A DNA stretch of 64,000 bases, taken from Azadirachta indica (Eukaryota > Streptophyta > Magnoliopsida > Sapindales > Meliaceae). Where the stretch lies: the NCBI GenBank assembly GCA_022749755.1, contig CM040448.1, positions 1,174,481-1,238,480 on the forward strand. Reading direction: 5' to 3'. Both the position numbers and the translations under genes were made by a program. Below are positions 1 to 11,140 of the stretch, piece after piece (position 1 is the first letter of the stretch; the number at the start of each line of letters is the position of its first letter). The notes under the pieces are model-generated. The model ran no database searches, was not told the origin of the DNA, and was given only the letters and a program-made list of their open reading frames with translations.

Positions 1-1091
1 TCCTGCCTAAGTGATTGCATTATTGACTCGTAATTCTTCAAATGCAACCCCCAAAAATGGCTCCTATACAACTCGGGATCACCAAACTTGTTAAGACAAA
101 CACAGCACTCGAAGAACTTCCAAGTTTTGTGTTCTTTAGCAAAACCTAAAGCTTCCGCAAAAGCTTCCACTGCTATATTGTTCTTTAATGACTTCAAATG
201 CCTGTGAAACTCTTCTATATTCACTTTAAGGAAACGCCTTTTCTCCTCAGAACTCAATGTACTTCTCCAAAATCGCTTATATTTCGCTACTTCAACAATT
301 TCCAGAAGCTTCTCATCAATGTAATCGGTCTCTTTTTGCTCCAACTCCCTGATTTTTGCTTGAATCTCTTTCTTTCTCCTTTCTAGACTCATCATATCCT
401 CCTTCATTCTATGTGTATCTTCTTTTTCTTCACCCTCTGCTTCCTTGGCGATTGATTTAAGATTTTTTCTACGCCGAGATTCCTCTAAATACTTCATAAC
501 TTCTTGCTTTGTGGCCTCAATTCTTGATTCTTTGTTCAATATTCCCATCTCATCCAAAAAATTACCCATTGACAGACCAACTGGATTGATACCTTGCAAC
601 ATATCAACTGGATTCTCAATCTTTAACAATCGTTCACATACTTCAGTTAGTTTGTCCCATTCTTTACCATTTAGCATCGCTAACCGGCGGACCAAGGTAG
701 CTAGAAGGAAAGCGTATTCTATTGAGTTGGGCAACAGCGCCACTGCCAACTCAGCCGAGCGAATTGCGTTAGTCAAATGCTTGAGTTCTTTGTAAGAACC
801 CTTCGGTAGCTTCTCAGCCAGATTGCGGTGTATCATCGCTTCAACACAGTGCAGATGAGGCGAACCTTGGTTAGCAGAAATGTTTTCTCTGATCATCTTC
901 AAGGCCTTCTTGGAGTCTCCACTCCGAGATGCATGTAGAGCCTGCGTGCCATATTTGTCAATCGCCCGGTCTGCTTGTTTAGATACAGAATCGACAACGG
1001 CACCTGGTGTTTGTGGCGGTGGCGGTGGCGGTGGAGTCAGCGGCAGCCTTTGTGGTTGTTTGAGACGTGAGGAACATTTTTTCTTGCCCAT
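1..1091 (-). CDS. Ubiquitin C-terminal hydrolase-related protein, TPR/DUF629 type, 5' part (partial)
   Basis: The frame starts at the ATG at 1091 (MGKKKCSSRLKQ...) and stays open to the left edge, giving 363 codons with no stop, so the gene continues outside the window. Its start and body match the complete gene at 43498-48761: both begin MGKK, both have a SPHLH.VEA..HR.LAEK helical-repeat block (DUF627/TPR-like), then KESRIE. A run of prolines near residue 20 comes from a GGT/GGC-type repeat at about 1016-1036. Near the window edge is a C2H2-like finger (CCVCLNKFGDPELYRSHFWGLH, C-x2-C ... H-x4-H) typical of the DUF629 segment. The family has a C-terminal UCH/C19-like domain, which is not visible here. 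Function is not established; a deubiquitinase-related role is inferred from the family. A decayed PPR copy lies about 150 bp upstream, which mirrors the 41-48 kb locus. Confidence 0.88.
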   Translation of the reverse strand, partial: MGKKKCSSRLKQPQRLPLTPPPPPPPQTPGAVVDSVSKQADRAIDKYGTQALHASRSGDSKKALKMIRENISANQGSPHLHCVEAMIHRNLAEKLPKGSYKELKHLTNAIRSAELAVALLPNSIEYAFLLATLVRRLAMLNGKEWDKLTEVCERLLKIENPVDMLQGINPVGLSMGNFLDEMGILNKESRIEATKQEVMKYLEESRRRKNLKSIAKEAEGEEKEDTHRMKEDMMSLERRKKEIQAKIRELEQKETDYIDEKLLEIVEVAKYKRFWRSTLSSEEKRRFLKVNIEEFHRHLKSLKNNIAVEAFAEALGFAKEHKTWKFFECCVCLNKFGDPELYRSHFWGLHLKNYESIMQSLRQ

Positions 1092-1239
1092 TTCTTGGGT
1101 TGTTCGTTTTCTTTTCTTCTGAAAAGACAAAAGAAAATCTGATGAATGGAGAACCGGAAATTAAAACATGGAAGTGGCGAGAATGGAATAGGGGTAAGGT
1201 GGGAATTCACTAAGAACCCAAAGATTTAGTTAGTTGGTT

Positions 1240-1745
1240 AGTTATTTTTTGGTCTCACAAAAAACTCACTGAGACTGAGAAGCCAAATGACGTTTATCGC
1301 AACCCATTCATAAGCACATTCCACTGAATCAAATCCAAGCAAGGAATTCCTCCGAACAGTTTCCGTGCTCCTCTTAAATTTCCACGCGCAGTACAATTTA
1401 CCGAGTGTGATTTGCGTATCCGATAAACCAACTCCATTTTCGAACACCCAAGTGTAAATTCGTCTTCCGAACTCCAGCAACCAGGCATTTTCAGAATCTA
1501 AGTTAACAAAATGAAACATATGACAACCGGGCTTTACGTTAAACTTCGCTAACACGAGATGAAGAAAATGAGGAGCAGATTTTGGCCGAGAATCACGCGA
1601 GCAAGCGGCAATCGGACCGTTGTAAATGAAACAACTAGGACTGTTAATTTGCTTGGAAACAAGAGACGCGTAAGTGAGATTGCCAAAGTGAGCGAGAGGT
1701 TGGAAGATTTCGAGTTTAGACTTGCTTGAAGATGAAGACATTTTT
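1240..1745 (-). pseudogene. Decayed PPR gene fragment, paralog of the PPR gene at 41498-42994
   Basis: Minus-strand translation in two frames matches residues of about 50-205 of the intact PPR gene. One frame carries GNLTYASL, PSCFIYN, FGRRIYTWVFENGVGLSD and LYC (intact copy: GNLSYASL, PSCFIYN, FGRQIHNWVFKNGVFLSD, LYC). The neighbouring frame then carries ARKLFGGIPCLDLIQWNVLMNG (intact copy: ARKLFEEIPCLDVIQWNVLMNG). So a frameshift falls near 1390-1400. Weak nucleotide similarity continues to about 1245. The last 290 or so residues of the PPR protein are absent. A minus-strand frame of 202 codons (1238-1846) is open across part of it but is not a credible protein. It sits directly upstream of the UCH-like paralog and in the same orientation. 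Confidence 0.9.
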
Positions 1746-1846
1746 GAAAAGTAGTTGGTTTTCCCGCCAAGTGAGATAACAGTACCAGTTTTAAACTCTA
1801 GAGTTTCAACCGCTTGTCGGTGGAACGTCATTGAAGTAGACGACAT

Positions 1847-3235
1847 ATCCTATGTATTTCTGAGGAGCGACGATATGTCGTTTGACATTGACATATACAA
1901 CTTGCGCTCAATTAACATGAGAGATATTTGTCCGACATGTCAGTAACATATGGATGCAATAAAGTTATATTATTGTTACACATTCTTTATAATTTAATTT
2001 TTTACTCTCATGCTTAAGATAAGTGATGGTGATATAATATTATTAATTAGTATAAATAAATTTATATAAAAACTTTATAAACCTAATTTGGAAATGATAA
2101 AAGATAAAATTTAGTGATAAAACTTAATTTACTTAAAAAAGAGAAGTGAAACTCTTTTTCAAAGATGGAAGGAAAAAAAAAAAAAGAGATTGGATTGAAC
2201 CAAGTAAAGATAGAATATAATCCTTAATATTCATTCTCAATCTTACTAAAGTCTCTTGCAATTAATTTGATATATTTATTATATATACATTTCTTTCCAA
2301 CTTTATTTATTTGGCATTGTATTCTTTAATTTCCACCTCTACTTGCTTGGAATAACAGAATTCTTCTCTTTTCTTCTATTTCACCTTTTACTTTTTTCTT
2401 TTTTGGGGGGGAGATAGATCTTCACCTTTTACTTATTCTTTGAGGATAATAAAAAATTCTTCATTTTTAAATTTTATTAAACTCATAATATTCCAAATAT
2501 ATATATATATATTAAACTTATAGTGATCATTTTTCAACTTTATATTTTCTAAAATTTGGCAAGAAAATAACTTGGAACTTTGAAAAATTAATAAATATCC
2601 CTAATACTAACCAATATTTTGATTCATTCTTGAGATTAAGGGATTTTTTTATCCAAATTTTTAAAATCAGGAAAATGTTTCATAAATTTTTCAAAATTAA
2701 TTTATATAGTCAAGACTAAACATTTATCTATCTCTATAATTATAGTTGAGATTATTATAACCCAATTGTTTATAATTTTATTAAAATTTTAAGCATTTTA
2801 AATTGTTATTTTCAAAAATTTAGATAAGTGAAAATTTTTAAAAAAAATTACGCAACTATATTTATATATATACAAAATCTATTGAGTTATATCATAAATT
2901 GACCAAGAGACAAGAGTCAAAATATTTGTGTTGAGTGTGAATGGTTTTCAATAAATGATAGTCAAATAGTGGGTTTTCTAATTCTAGAAAAGGAATTTAC
3001 AATGTTATGGAATATATGTTAATCTTTTTAAAGTAATGGCGATATATATTCCACTCTTTCAAGTAGTCGAACTTTAGGGGTAAAAATGTAATTTTAATTA
3101 TCCCTAAATTGACGATGAAAAAGAAGTCATACACACGTCATATGTGTCTATAAGAGGGTCAATGAAAGCTGTCGTCTTCTTACGGAGCTTTGTTCTTCTT
3201 CTTCATCCTGGCGGAGGAATCTAGGGATAAGCAAA
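1847..3235. other. AT-rich intergenic region, no gene seen
   Basis: Noncoding sequence between the PPR remnant and the thioredoxin gene. It is AT-rich, with a short (AT)n tract at about 2497-2513 and several A/T runs. No protein similarity was recognised. The last 100 bp or so are the thioredoxin promoter and leader. Confidence 0.7.
3149..3156 (+). promoter_or_regulatory. Candidate TATA box of the thioredoxin gene
   Basis: CTATAAGA lies about 80 bp upstream of the thioredoxin ATG, a plausible TATA position with a short leader. An ACGT-core element (CACGTCAT) lies just upstream at about 3135-3142. This is inferred from sequence only. Confidence 0.45.
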
Positions 3236-3875
3236 ATGGGATCTTTCTTATCAAGCCTCTTCGGCGGAGGATCGGACGGCCATGATTCCACGTTGCGATC
3301 ATCTTCATCAGAATCTTCTCAAGTCATGTCGTTTCACTCATCAGAGAGATGGCAACTCCACTTCAATTCCTGCAAAGATTCATCACAACTAGTACTGAAA
3401 GCTTACATTTTTTGCGTTCTCCCATTTCGATTTTCTGTTAAAAATTTCTCCTTTTTGGTTATGGGTTTTCGATTAGAGATTTGAAATTATTGTTTGTTTT
3501 CGTGTATAATATAAAGATGGTGATAGATTTTGCGGCGAGTTGGTGCGGACCCTGCAAGTTAATGGAGCCGGCAATACATGAGATGGCTACTAAATATACA
3601 GATGTTCAGTTTACTAAGATTGATGTGGATGAATTATCTGTATGTTCTTTTTTTTTTTAAATTTTTTTGAATTTCATTATGATTTATAGTGAAGATAGTG
3701 TTCGTCTAATTTTTTTTTTTTTTTTGGTATGAATTGCTAGGATGTCGCACAGGAATTCAAGGTGCAGGCAATGCCTACATTTGTGTTGGTGAAGAAGGGC
3801 AAGGAAGTGGATAGGGTTGTTGGTGCCAGAAAGGAAGAACTCGATAAGAAAATTGTGAAATACAGGGCTGCTTAG
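3236..3875 (+). CDS. Thioredoxin h-type (subgroup II, TRX h2-like)
   Basis: Three exons, 3236-3391, 3517-3639 and 3741-3875, with both introns in phase 0 and GT-AG, give 137 aa. Exon 2 carries the redox site WCGPC (residues 61-65) in [18 protein letters not shown]. Exon 3 carries the cis-proline loop [11 protein letters not shown] and the end ...KIVKYRAA. The protein is a cytosolic or membrane-associated disulfide reductase, normally reduced by NADPH-thioredoxin reductase. The N-terminal extension of about 45 residues before the WQLHFN block is typical of h subgroup II. It starts MGSFLSSLF, so Gly2 could be N-myristoylated. The first exon reads on into the intron as an open frame to 3484, which is not the real end. 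From memory, Arabidopsis TRX h2 (At5g39950) neighbours an FAD/NAD(P) oxidoreductase like the one at 37-41 kb here. Confidence 0.94.
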
Positions 3876-4752
3876 AAGAGAAAATTGGCTGCTGGATTTT
3901 CGCTATTTTACTTTTTATTTCTAATTCAGAACTTGATGATGAATAATATTCATCTTCTTCATGTTTGATGTTAAACTTCTACTTGCATTGAAACGATGCC
4001 GCTATGTTATATTATATTGTATAACTTGAATGTTACAAGCTTTTTAAATGCAATTTTTTGTGTGCCTCTATGTACATGAGCCAACGTTTTGATTGGATTG
4101 TAAGTAGACCAATTTTGAAGTGGGCTGCTGCATAGCAATGGATGGTATCATGTCTGGTGTGCTTATGAATTCAAGAACCTGGGAATCCAGGTTAGTATGA
4201 AAACGTCTAATCCTGCTCAAGCTTGCGACTGCTGTGTTTGGTACCTATAAATTGTGTGTGGTAAACATTAGTATTTGTTAGCAGTTGCTTATGTTTTTAC
4301 TTACCTTTGACATTTCTGCGATCCCCTTCCATAGAAGCTCACAGCACGTCAATACTATATACTAAGCATGCCTTAAACCATCAAACCTCAGCCTGTGCGT
4401 TGAACTTTGTGTAGAATTTTACTGATTAGACTAAACTAGTATCATAAATTCACATGGATATGAAACATACAATCATTCACTGAATCAAAAAACCCCCTCT
4501 TCTCTTTCCTTCACCACCCCCCTCAATTAGGGTGGAATAAGAAAAGAATAGATAAGGGAAAAAAGGAAATTGAGAATAAAAAACCACCCAAATGAGAAAT
4601 ATACATCATGATGAAATATAAGCTGAACTGTTTTAGGATGATGCTGAGTACATACAGGTGGTCTAGGGTTTATACATTAGGATGAACAATTATGCTTCTG
4701 ATACAATCTCAACACTGAGCAACAGCATATGTTGCATGTCCATGGATGATCG
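3876..4752. other. Convergent 3' flanks of thioredoxin and H+-ATPase genes
   Basis: This stretch holds the 3' UTRs of the two converging genes. AATAAT-like and A-rich signals follow the thioredoxin stop at about 3940-4060. No further gene was seen. Confidence 0.6.
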
Positions 4753-7700
4753 CTAGACCGTGTAAGCTTGCTGGATTGTGTCGATATCCAGACCTTTCAG
4801 CCTAACCACTGATTCAACATGCCCTTTAAGTGTTGTCAGTTCTCTCAGTCTGCAAGAATCAAAATAAAGATATCATATTACAGGGAAAACCCCGGTTACA
4901 CCAATACGATTATCTAGTCATCTTACAGAGCTAGACAAACAAGATTAAGGAAAGCAGATTCATAAACTAGGAAAGCCAGCAACAATTCTTGCAGCTAAGA
5001 ACAAAAATAGGTTGTTTTCTTTATATGTTTACCTTGCAATTTCAGCTCTTCTTTTTGCCTCTTCTGCCATCTGGTTAAGTTCTGTGAAACTGTTGCGGTC
5101 ACTGAACATCTTCGTGTCTGGTGGGTGCAATCCGTGGAGGGTTCTCTGTGCATGTGCCCATTTAAGCTCACGTTCTTCCTTACCGAAATCCTTTTTGCTT
5201 GTGAAGGCAATCTGAAAAAAGCATATTTGGCACCAAGAGTGAGCAACAGGTTCCACCATCAAAATCACTATATTGACATAGTTATACGTACCCTTTGCTC
5301 AATGACGAGATCCCAAGCCTTCCCACTCAAAGCATATCGGATGAAGAACTTTATAAAATCAAGTGGGATGTAGAAGATGATATTATAGAGCCAAACAACA
5401 CCAGCCCAGCCCCATCCGATTCCTTCAATTTCAGCGAAGCTCCAGTTTGCATAGACAGCAATCAGTGTAGCAATCTGCTCACAAAATAAAATTAATAAGT
5501 CATCCCACATCCCACAAATATTCAGAAGGATCATGTTCGCAAAGGAAGAAATCATCATCACTCACGAGCTGAGCAACCGCGAAAGCAAGAACAAGCAACA
5601 GGCCTGGACGCTCAACATAAGACCAACTCCTAGCACGCGTGACAAATATCAGGGCCTGACTGATGGTACTCACTTGCAGGTATATTGCCGAGGCAAGCTT
5701 TCTCCAGTCATCCTGATCCTTTTTCTGAAGGCTTGAAACCCCAAATGTACTCTGAAAAATTGCATACAAAGTGTCAATATGATAAAGAGATGTCAGAAAT
5801 GATAGGAGGATTTGAACTTTCTCAATGTGATGCAAGAAGTGCTTGGACAGAAATTTATATATTACAACATCTACGCAGACAGCCTGTCACTGATGAAAAA
5901 TACAAAAATTTTGTACTGATTACAGTAAATTGAGTTTTAACTACCACACAGAACTTCATTGACATGATAATACAAAGGTAGATTGACTTACTGGAAAGAA
6001 ATCTGTCCTGTATGCCGCCCAAAAGAAAATCACTGTCATCATCGCTAAGTAACCACCAAGAATGATTCCAGTTGTAAAAATCTCAGCCAACTTCCAGCTG
6101 TCTGGCTGAGGAGATGGTTTCACTCTATCCTTTGATATTGTCATGATGGTACCTGGCAGGACATATACCAAGTAAGTATTGGAAGCAAAACTTACCAAAT
6201 ATTTTTTTAAGCAAATCAAATGGAAAACAAGAGTAGCCCATTAGAGAATTTAAGAAATTGAAAAGAATTTTGACAGGAGTCAAGAAGAAAATTTCTTATT
6301 TGATTGATACATTAAAGAGTGATGCAGATTATTTAAGTGAACCAAGAAGAGAGATACAAACCATCATTAAGAATAGCAATTATCAGCACCATGAAGGGCG
6401 GGAAGTCAAACTGCCAGATGAGAGCGAGTAGCATGAAACCAAGCTGTTGCAAAGAAGAATAGTTAGTATACAAACTTCAGATATACAAGCTATTTAGAGA
6501 AGACCTCTTTAATATTCAAATAAGTTGGCCTATAATTACTTACCACAATACGGATAGTAATGGAGACTGCATATATCTGCAACAAGAAAGAAATCAATTC
6601 AGAGTCAGAAAGGGTAAAAAGAGCAAGAAAGAAATCAAGTAAATTTAAGTCTATTAATGTCTCTTCTCTTGTTCTAGATTAGACATTCTCCTGCATTCTT
6701 AACTACAGAACAAATCTTTCCTATGATCAAAAGCACCGCTCACCGTGTAATTTTTCATCCTCTGGAATATTGCCCGACTCGTTAGAACAGCACTAATGAT
6801 AACACTAAGACCAGGTTCTGTCAGGACAATGTCGGAGGCACTACGAGCAGCATCAGTTGCATCGGCAACGGCTATGCCAATGTCTGCTTTCTTAAGAGCA
6901 GGAGCATCATTGACTCCATCACCAGTCATTCCACATATATGCTTCCTAGCTTGCAAACGTTTCACGATCTCATATTTGTGTTCTGAAAAAAGTAGCAAGG
7001 AAATATGATATGAGTCCAATAATTAAAAAATAAAAAGAAAAATCGTTGTATCTGGTTAAGCATGCATAAACTAAATAAAAGACATTGACACTAGCTTTAT
7101 AATACAGCAGTGTTTTGCTGAGTACACAGTATAAATTAGGAGATCAAGGTTCCTACCAGGGAAAACACCAGCAAACCCATCAGCTTTCTCAATCAGCTCA
7201 TCGACTGGCAAAGCTGCTATTGACTCATCCTTGTTCTGTCCTAACAAGGCTGATGAAGGATACATGTTGGTTCCCATTCCGAGACGACGTCCTGTTTCCT
7301 TTCCTATTGCAAGTTGATCACCTGACAAAGAGGGCAAAGTCAAAATAGATGGCATATCAATCATAACAATGAAGAGATAGTCCCAACCAAAACATCCTAG
7401 GATAAGGACATTCCCATCCATATGCATTCATAGCCAGAATGCTCAAGCAAAACTAGGGGCACGCAGAATTATCTGGGTACAACAGGTGCCTAAACACTGT
7501 CAACACGGACTAAAAGATAGGAAAACAGAATGCAATAAACAAGAGAACCTGTGATCATTTTTACGTTCACCCCAAGATTCAATGCCCTTCGTATTGTTTC
7601 TGCACTATCATGTCTAGGAGGATCAAACAGAGGCATGAGTCCAATAAATTGCCAAGGGCCTCCTGGGCTCTCCTTCTTTCCATCAGGAACTTCCTGAGAC

Positions 7701-10700
7701 CAAATTCATAAATATAGGCTTTGCTCAGACAAATTGCAATAAAGTAATGTATCGCTTAAGTGATGGAATATAGGACCTAGAACAATAACATAGGTAACCA
7801 ATATACCTGGTATGCCACTGCAAGAGATCGTAATCCTCGCTCCGCGAACTTATCAATCACAGAATGAACTCTGCGTTCTATCTCTGATTTGTTGTGTGCA
7901 AGATTTAAAATCTGAATATCAAATTGGAAGGATAATTATACATCAAGTGGCATTTCTGACTCATCAAACACGTAATTAGTTGCTGACGGTCTTACCTGCT
8001 CTGGAGCACCTTTGCTAACCCGATGCATTTTACCTTCACTATCGATATATGTCAGAGCTGTTCTCTTATCCGTAGGATTGAATGGAAGGAAGTGAACTTC
8101 CTGAATATTAGCCCGTGCCTAGTTTGTTCTCAAAAGCACAGAAATCAATGTCAAAGAAATGGATAAGTAGAGAAAAGGACACCAAAAGTGTAAGAAAAAT
8201 CATCTTATTTTCCGTGTTGCCTTCGTTAAAACCATAAGTTAGCAGCAACAATTCAGCATAACTAGTTTAACCTATATAAAAGAAAATTCGAGAATTAATA
8301 AAATACCTCTTTGGGATCAGCCAACATTCCTACTACAGCAGTATCTATCGCATCCTGGTTTTCCACTCGGGAGGCTCGAGCAGCCATCAGAACAACAGTA
8401 TCGACATCTACTCCTTTAGCAAAGATCTAAAAAAATACTCCAGGCCAAATGTTGAAACACACATTAGAATTCAGAAATCCGTTAATGGACCAACAAACAG
8501 CTGCATAACCTCAACCAACCTCAATTAGATTCTTATCAACTGATAGTTTGTTTAAAGTTAGAGTTCCAGTTTTATCACTGCATAGTACATCCATCCCTGC
8601 CATTTCTTCTATTGCAGTCATTCTCTTAGTAATAGCTCCCTGAAATAAACAGTCCATATATAATGGCAATTATCAACCAATGACCACTTAAAAGTAAAAT
8701 CATTGCAATAAAAATTAAGACCAACCTGCTGAGACAATCGATGAGAACCAATTGCCATTGTCACTGACAAAACTGTAGGCATAGCAATAGGAATTCCTCC
8801 AATGAGAAGCACCAGTAAATTATCAATTCCTGGGCGGTATTTCCTGTGTTGAATTGGGTACATGACAATGATCTCTATTATCATCCCCAGTGCAATTGAA
8901 CATATACAGAAATTCCCAATAGCAGTCAAGACCTGTTAATCAAGCCGAAGAAAAGAAAAAAAAAAAAAAGATTCTGTGAATAGTGATATGAATTAAAAAT
9001 TTTTAGGGAAGAAAAAACCTTGAAACATGCAAGGAAAATCACAAAACTGGGTATAGGTTATTAGAATAGCAATTAATCATTATTTGAATACGAAAAGAAA
9101 CAATTTCCTTTCTCTCTTCTTTTCTGTCCCCCTTCACTCTCATTTAGCTTTAGTGTAGAACAGGAGGAATGTGCAATTGCATTTTCTGACCTTTTGAAAG
9201 TGTCCCACTTGATTCGTGGTATCCACAAGGTGTGCAGCTTTGCCAAAGAATGTATGGACACCAGTAGCAATGACCACGGCTTCGATCTCCCCCTGCTTGC
9301 ATGTAGAACCTGAATAGACACTGTCACCAGGACTTTTTGTCACAGGAAGAGACTCGCCTGTAAGTGCAGACTGCAACAAACATATTGGTAAACTTGAATA
9401 AAACAGCTCAAATTAAACAAATCAATTTGAATTCAGCAAAAGTAGACAAAAATTGCAAAAGCACCTGATCTATTTTTAATGGATCACCTTCGAGGAGACG
9501 AGAATCTGCAGGAATAATGTCACCAAGCTTAACACTGATGATATCCCCAGGAACAAGAATAGCTGCATCTTCTTCAATCCACTTTCCATCTCGAAGGACC
9601 TGATATAATTGCAATCAAGACAAAGTGAACTAGAAATACATGAATTCAACTATAACATCAAACTGACAACTCATATTTAAATCTCACAGACATAGGATTT
9701 AAAGCTCACAGACACAGTTTACCAAAATTGTATCCAACCCTATTCAGTACCTTAGATTTAGGAGCAAGACGAGCCATGAGAGCTGCGGCTGCATTTCCCG
9801 CATTGTTCTCCTCTATGAAACTGATTGTTGAATTGATAAGAAGCAGGGTTATGATTCCAACAAAATCTTGCCAGTCAGGAGGTTTTCCCTGCAAGGACGA
9901 AGTTAACAACAATGAGATTATCTTACAAAATTGAGAAAAAAAAAAAGAAGAAGAACAAGAAAACTAACCCTGTTTTCATCAAAGTTAAGGAAAATAAACA
10001 TACAAATGGAGAGTTGACATATCAAGCCAAAATAGTTGGTAATAGTTAAGGACCAGACAAATGAAGCTTCAAAGAGCAGAAACATTATACAAGCAAAAAA
10101 TTTATAGGCTCTATGATTAGATTTTTTTCATTTTTCTCTTTGTTCTTACTCAAATTCCTCAGTTAAGAAAAATAAAAGAACTCGGAGCTTACTCCTCCGT
10201 TGGCAAGTGCAATAGCCATGATAGCTGCAGCTTCCATGACCCACGAGAGAGGGTTCCACATAAACCCCAAAAACTTCAAAAATTTACTCTCCTGCAAAAG
10301 CGAAAACATATTATCACTCCAAACAAGAAGGGAATTTAAACTTTAAAATTGTTTAATTCCAAAAATCAAAAAATCAGTTATAATCTCAAATTAGAAAATA
10401 TATATATAAATTAAATTTCCTTCCCAGTTTTTTTTTTTTTTTTTTGGGTTGAAGAATTCATAAAAAAGGAATGAACTCTTCGTACTTGAAATTTTGTCAA
10501 AATTTTTTCCCCACTGAAACTAAGCACAAAATGATCAGATAACACTACCTGTTTCTCCTCAAGCTTATTGTAGCCAAATATAGTAAGCCTCTGCTCGGCA
10601 GCCTCTGCTGTAAGACCTTCTTTGGTACACCTTAAAGTCTCAAAAACCTCCTCCATCGGCACATTTTCCTGCAATAAAAAGCTCAAATTCATTAGGAAAC

Positions 10701-10874
10701 AAAATACACAGAAAACGTATCCTCTTAACAACAACAAGCCAGAAACCAAAAACGTATAGACAAAAAAAAAATAGAGTAACAAAAATCCAAAAACAGAGAT
10801 GGGTTGCTCTGTTCTAGTACCAAATCCACAGCTTCCTTCAACACAGCCTCCATAGTTTCAGTCTTGTCGGCCAT
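4753..10874 (-). CDS. Plasma membrane H+-ATPase (P3A-type), AHA4/AHA11-like
   Basis: Twenty-one exons give 956 aa, the usual family length: 10821-10874, 10549-10668, 10193-10291, 9751-9888, 9465-9599, 9191-9370, 8726-8932, 8520-8639, 8307-8426, 7996-8118, 7807-7911, 7549-7693, 7157-7321, 6744-6982, 6544-6576, 6362-6443, 5992-6152, 5566-5751, 5292-5474, 5033-5211, 4753-4849. All phases fit. The pump exports H+ across the plasma membrane and drives secondary transport. Key motifs are TGES (186-189), the phosphorylated Asp in CSDKTGT (Asp333), KGAPEQ, MITGD and TGDGVNDAP (590-598). The C-terminal regulatory domain ends Q-A-Y-T-V, whose penultimate Thr955 is the known phosphorylation and 14-3-3 (fusicoccin) site. 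The N-terminus [22 protein letters not shown] and the QAYTV end resemble AHA4/AHA11. The 10-transmembrane layout is inferred from the family. Confidence 0.97.
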
Positions 10875-11140
10875 CTCTTCCAAATCTCAATCAACCAACT
10901 TCCTTCTTCAGCTTCCTCTAATCTCAATAAAACCAATTAGATAAAATGAAAAAGAAAAACGACACAAGGAGATGAGAACAGAGGACTCTGTTTTTCACCT
11001 CTCAGAAATCGTGTCTGTTTTTTTTCTCCCTCTGATTGTTTTGCTTGGAAAATCCTAGAGAGAGAAAGGACTTGGTGGGTTGTTCTTATTGTTCTCTCTC
11101 TCCAGAATCTGAAAGTGGCAGCTTTTTTTAAGGGCACTTG
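10875..11140 (-). promoter_or_regulatory. Leader and proximal promoter of the H+-ATPase gene
   Basis: Immediately upstream of the H+-ATPase ATG, the minus strand is rich in GAGA/CT tracts (for example GAGAGAGAAC-type sequence at about 11090-11102 and an AGAGAGAAAGG match at 11056-11067). Long CT/GA-rich leaders are common in this gene family. No upstream ORF was assigned. Confidence 0.35.
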
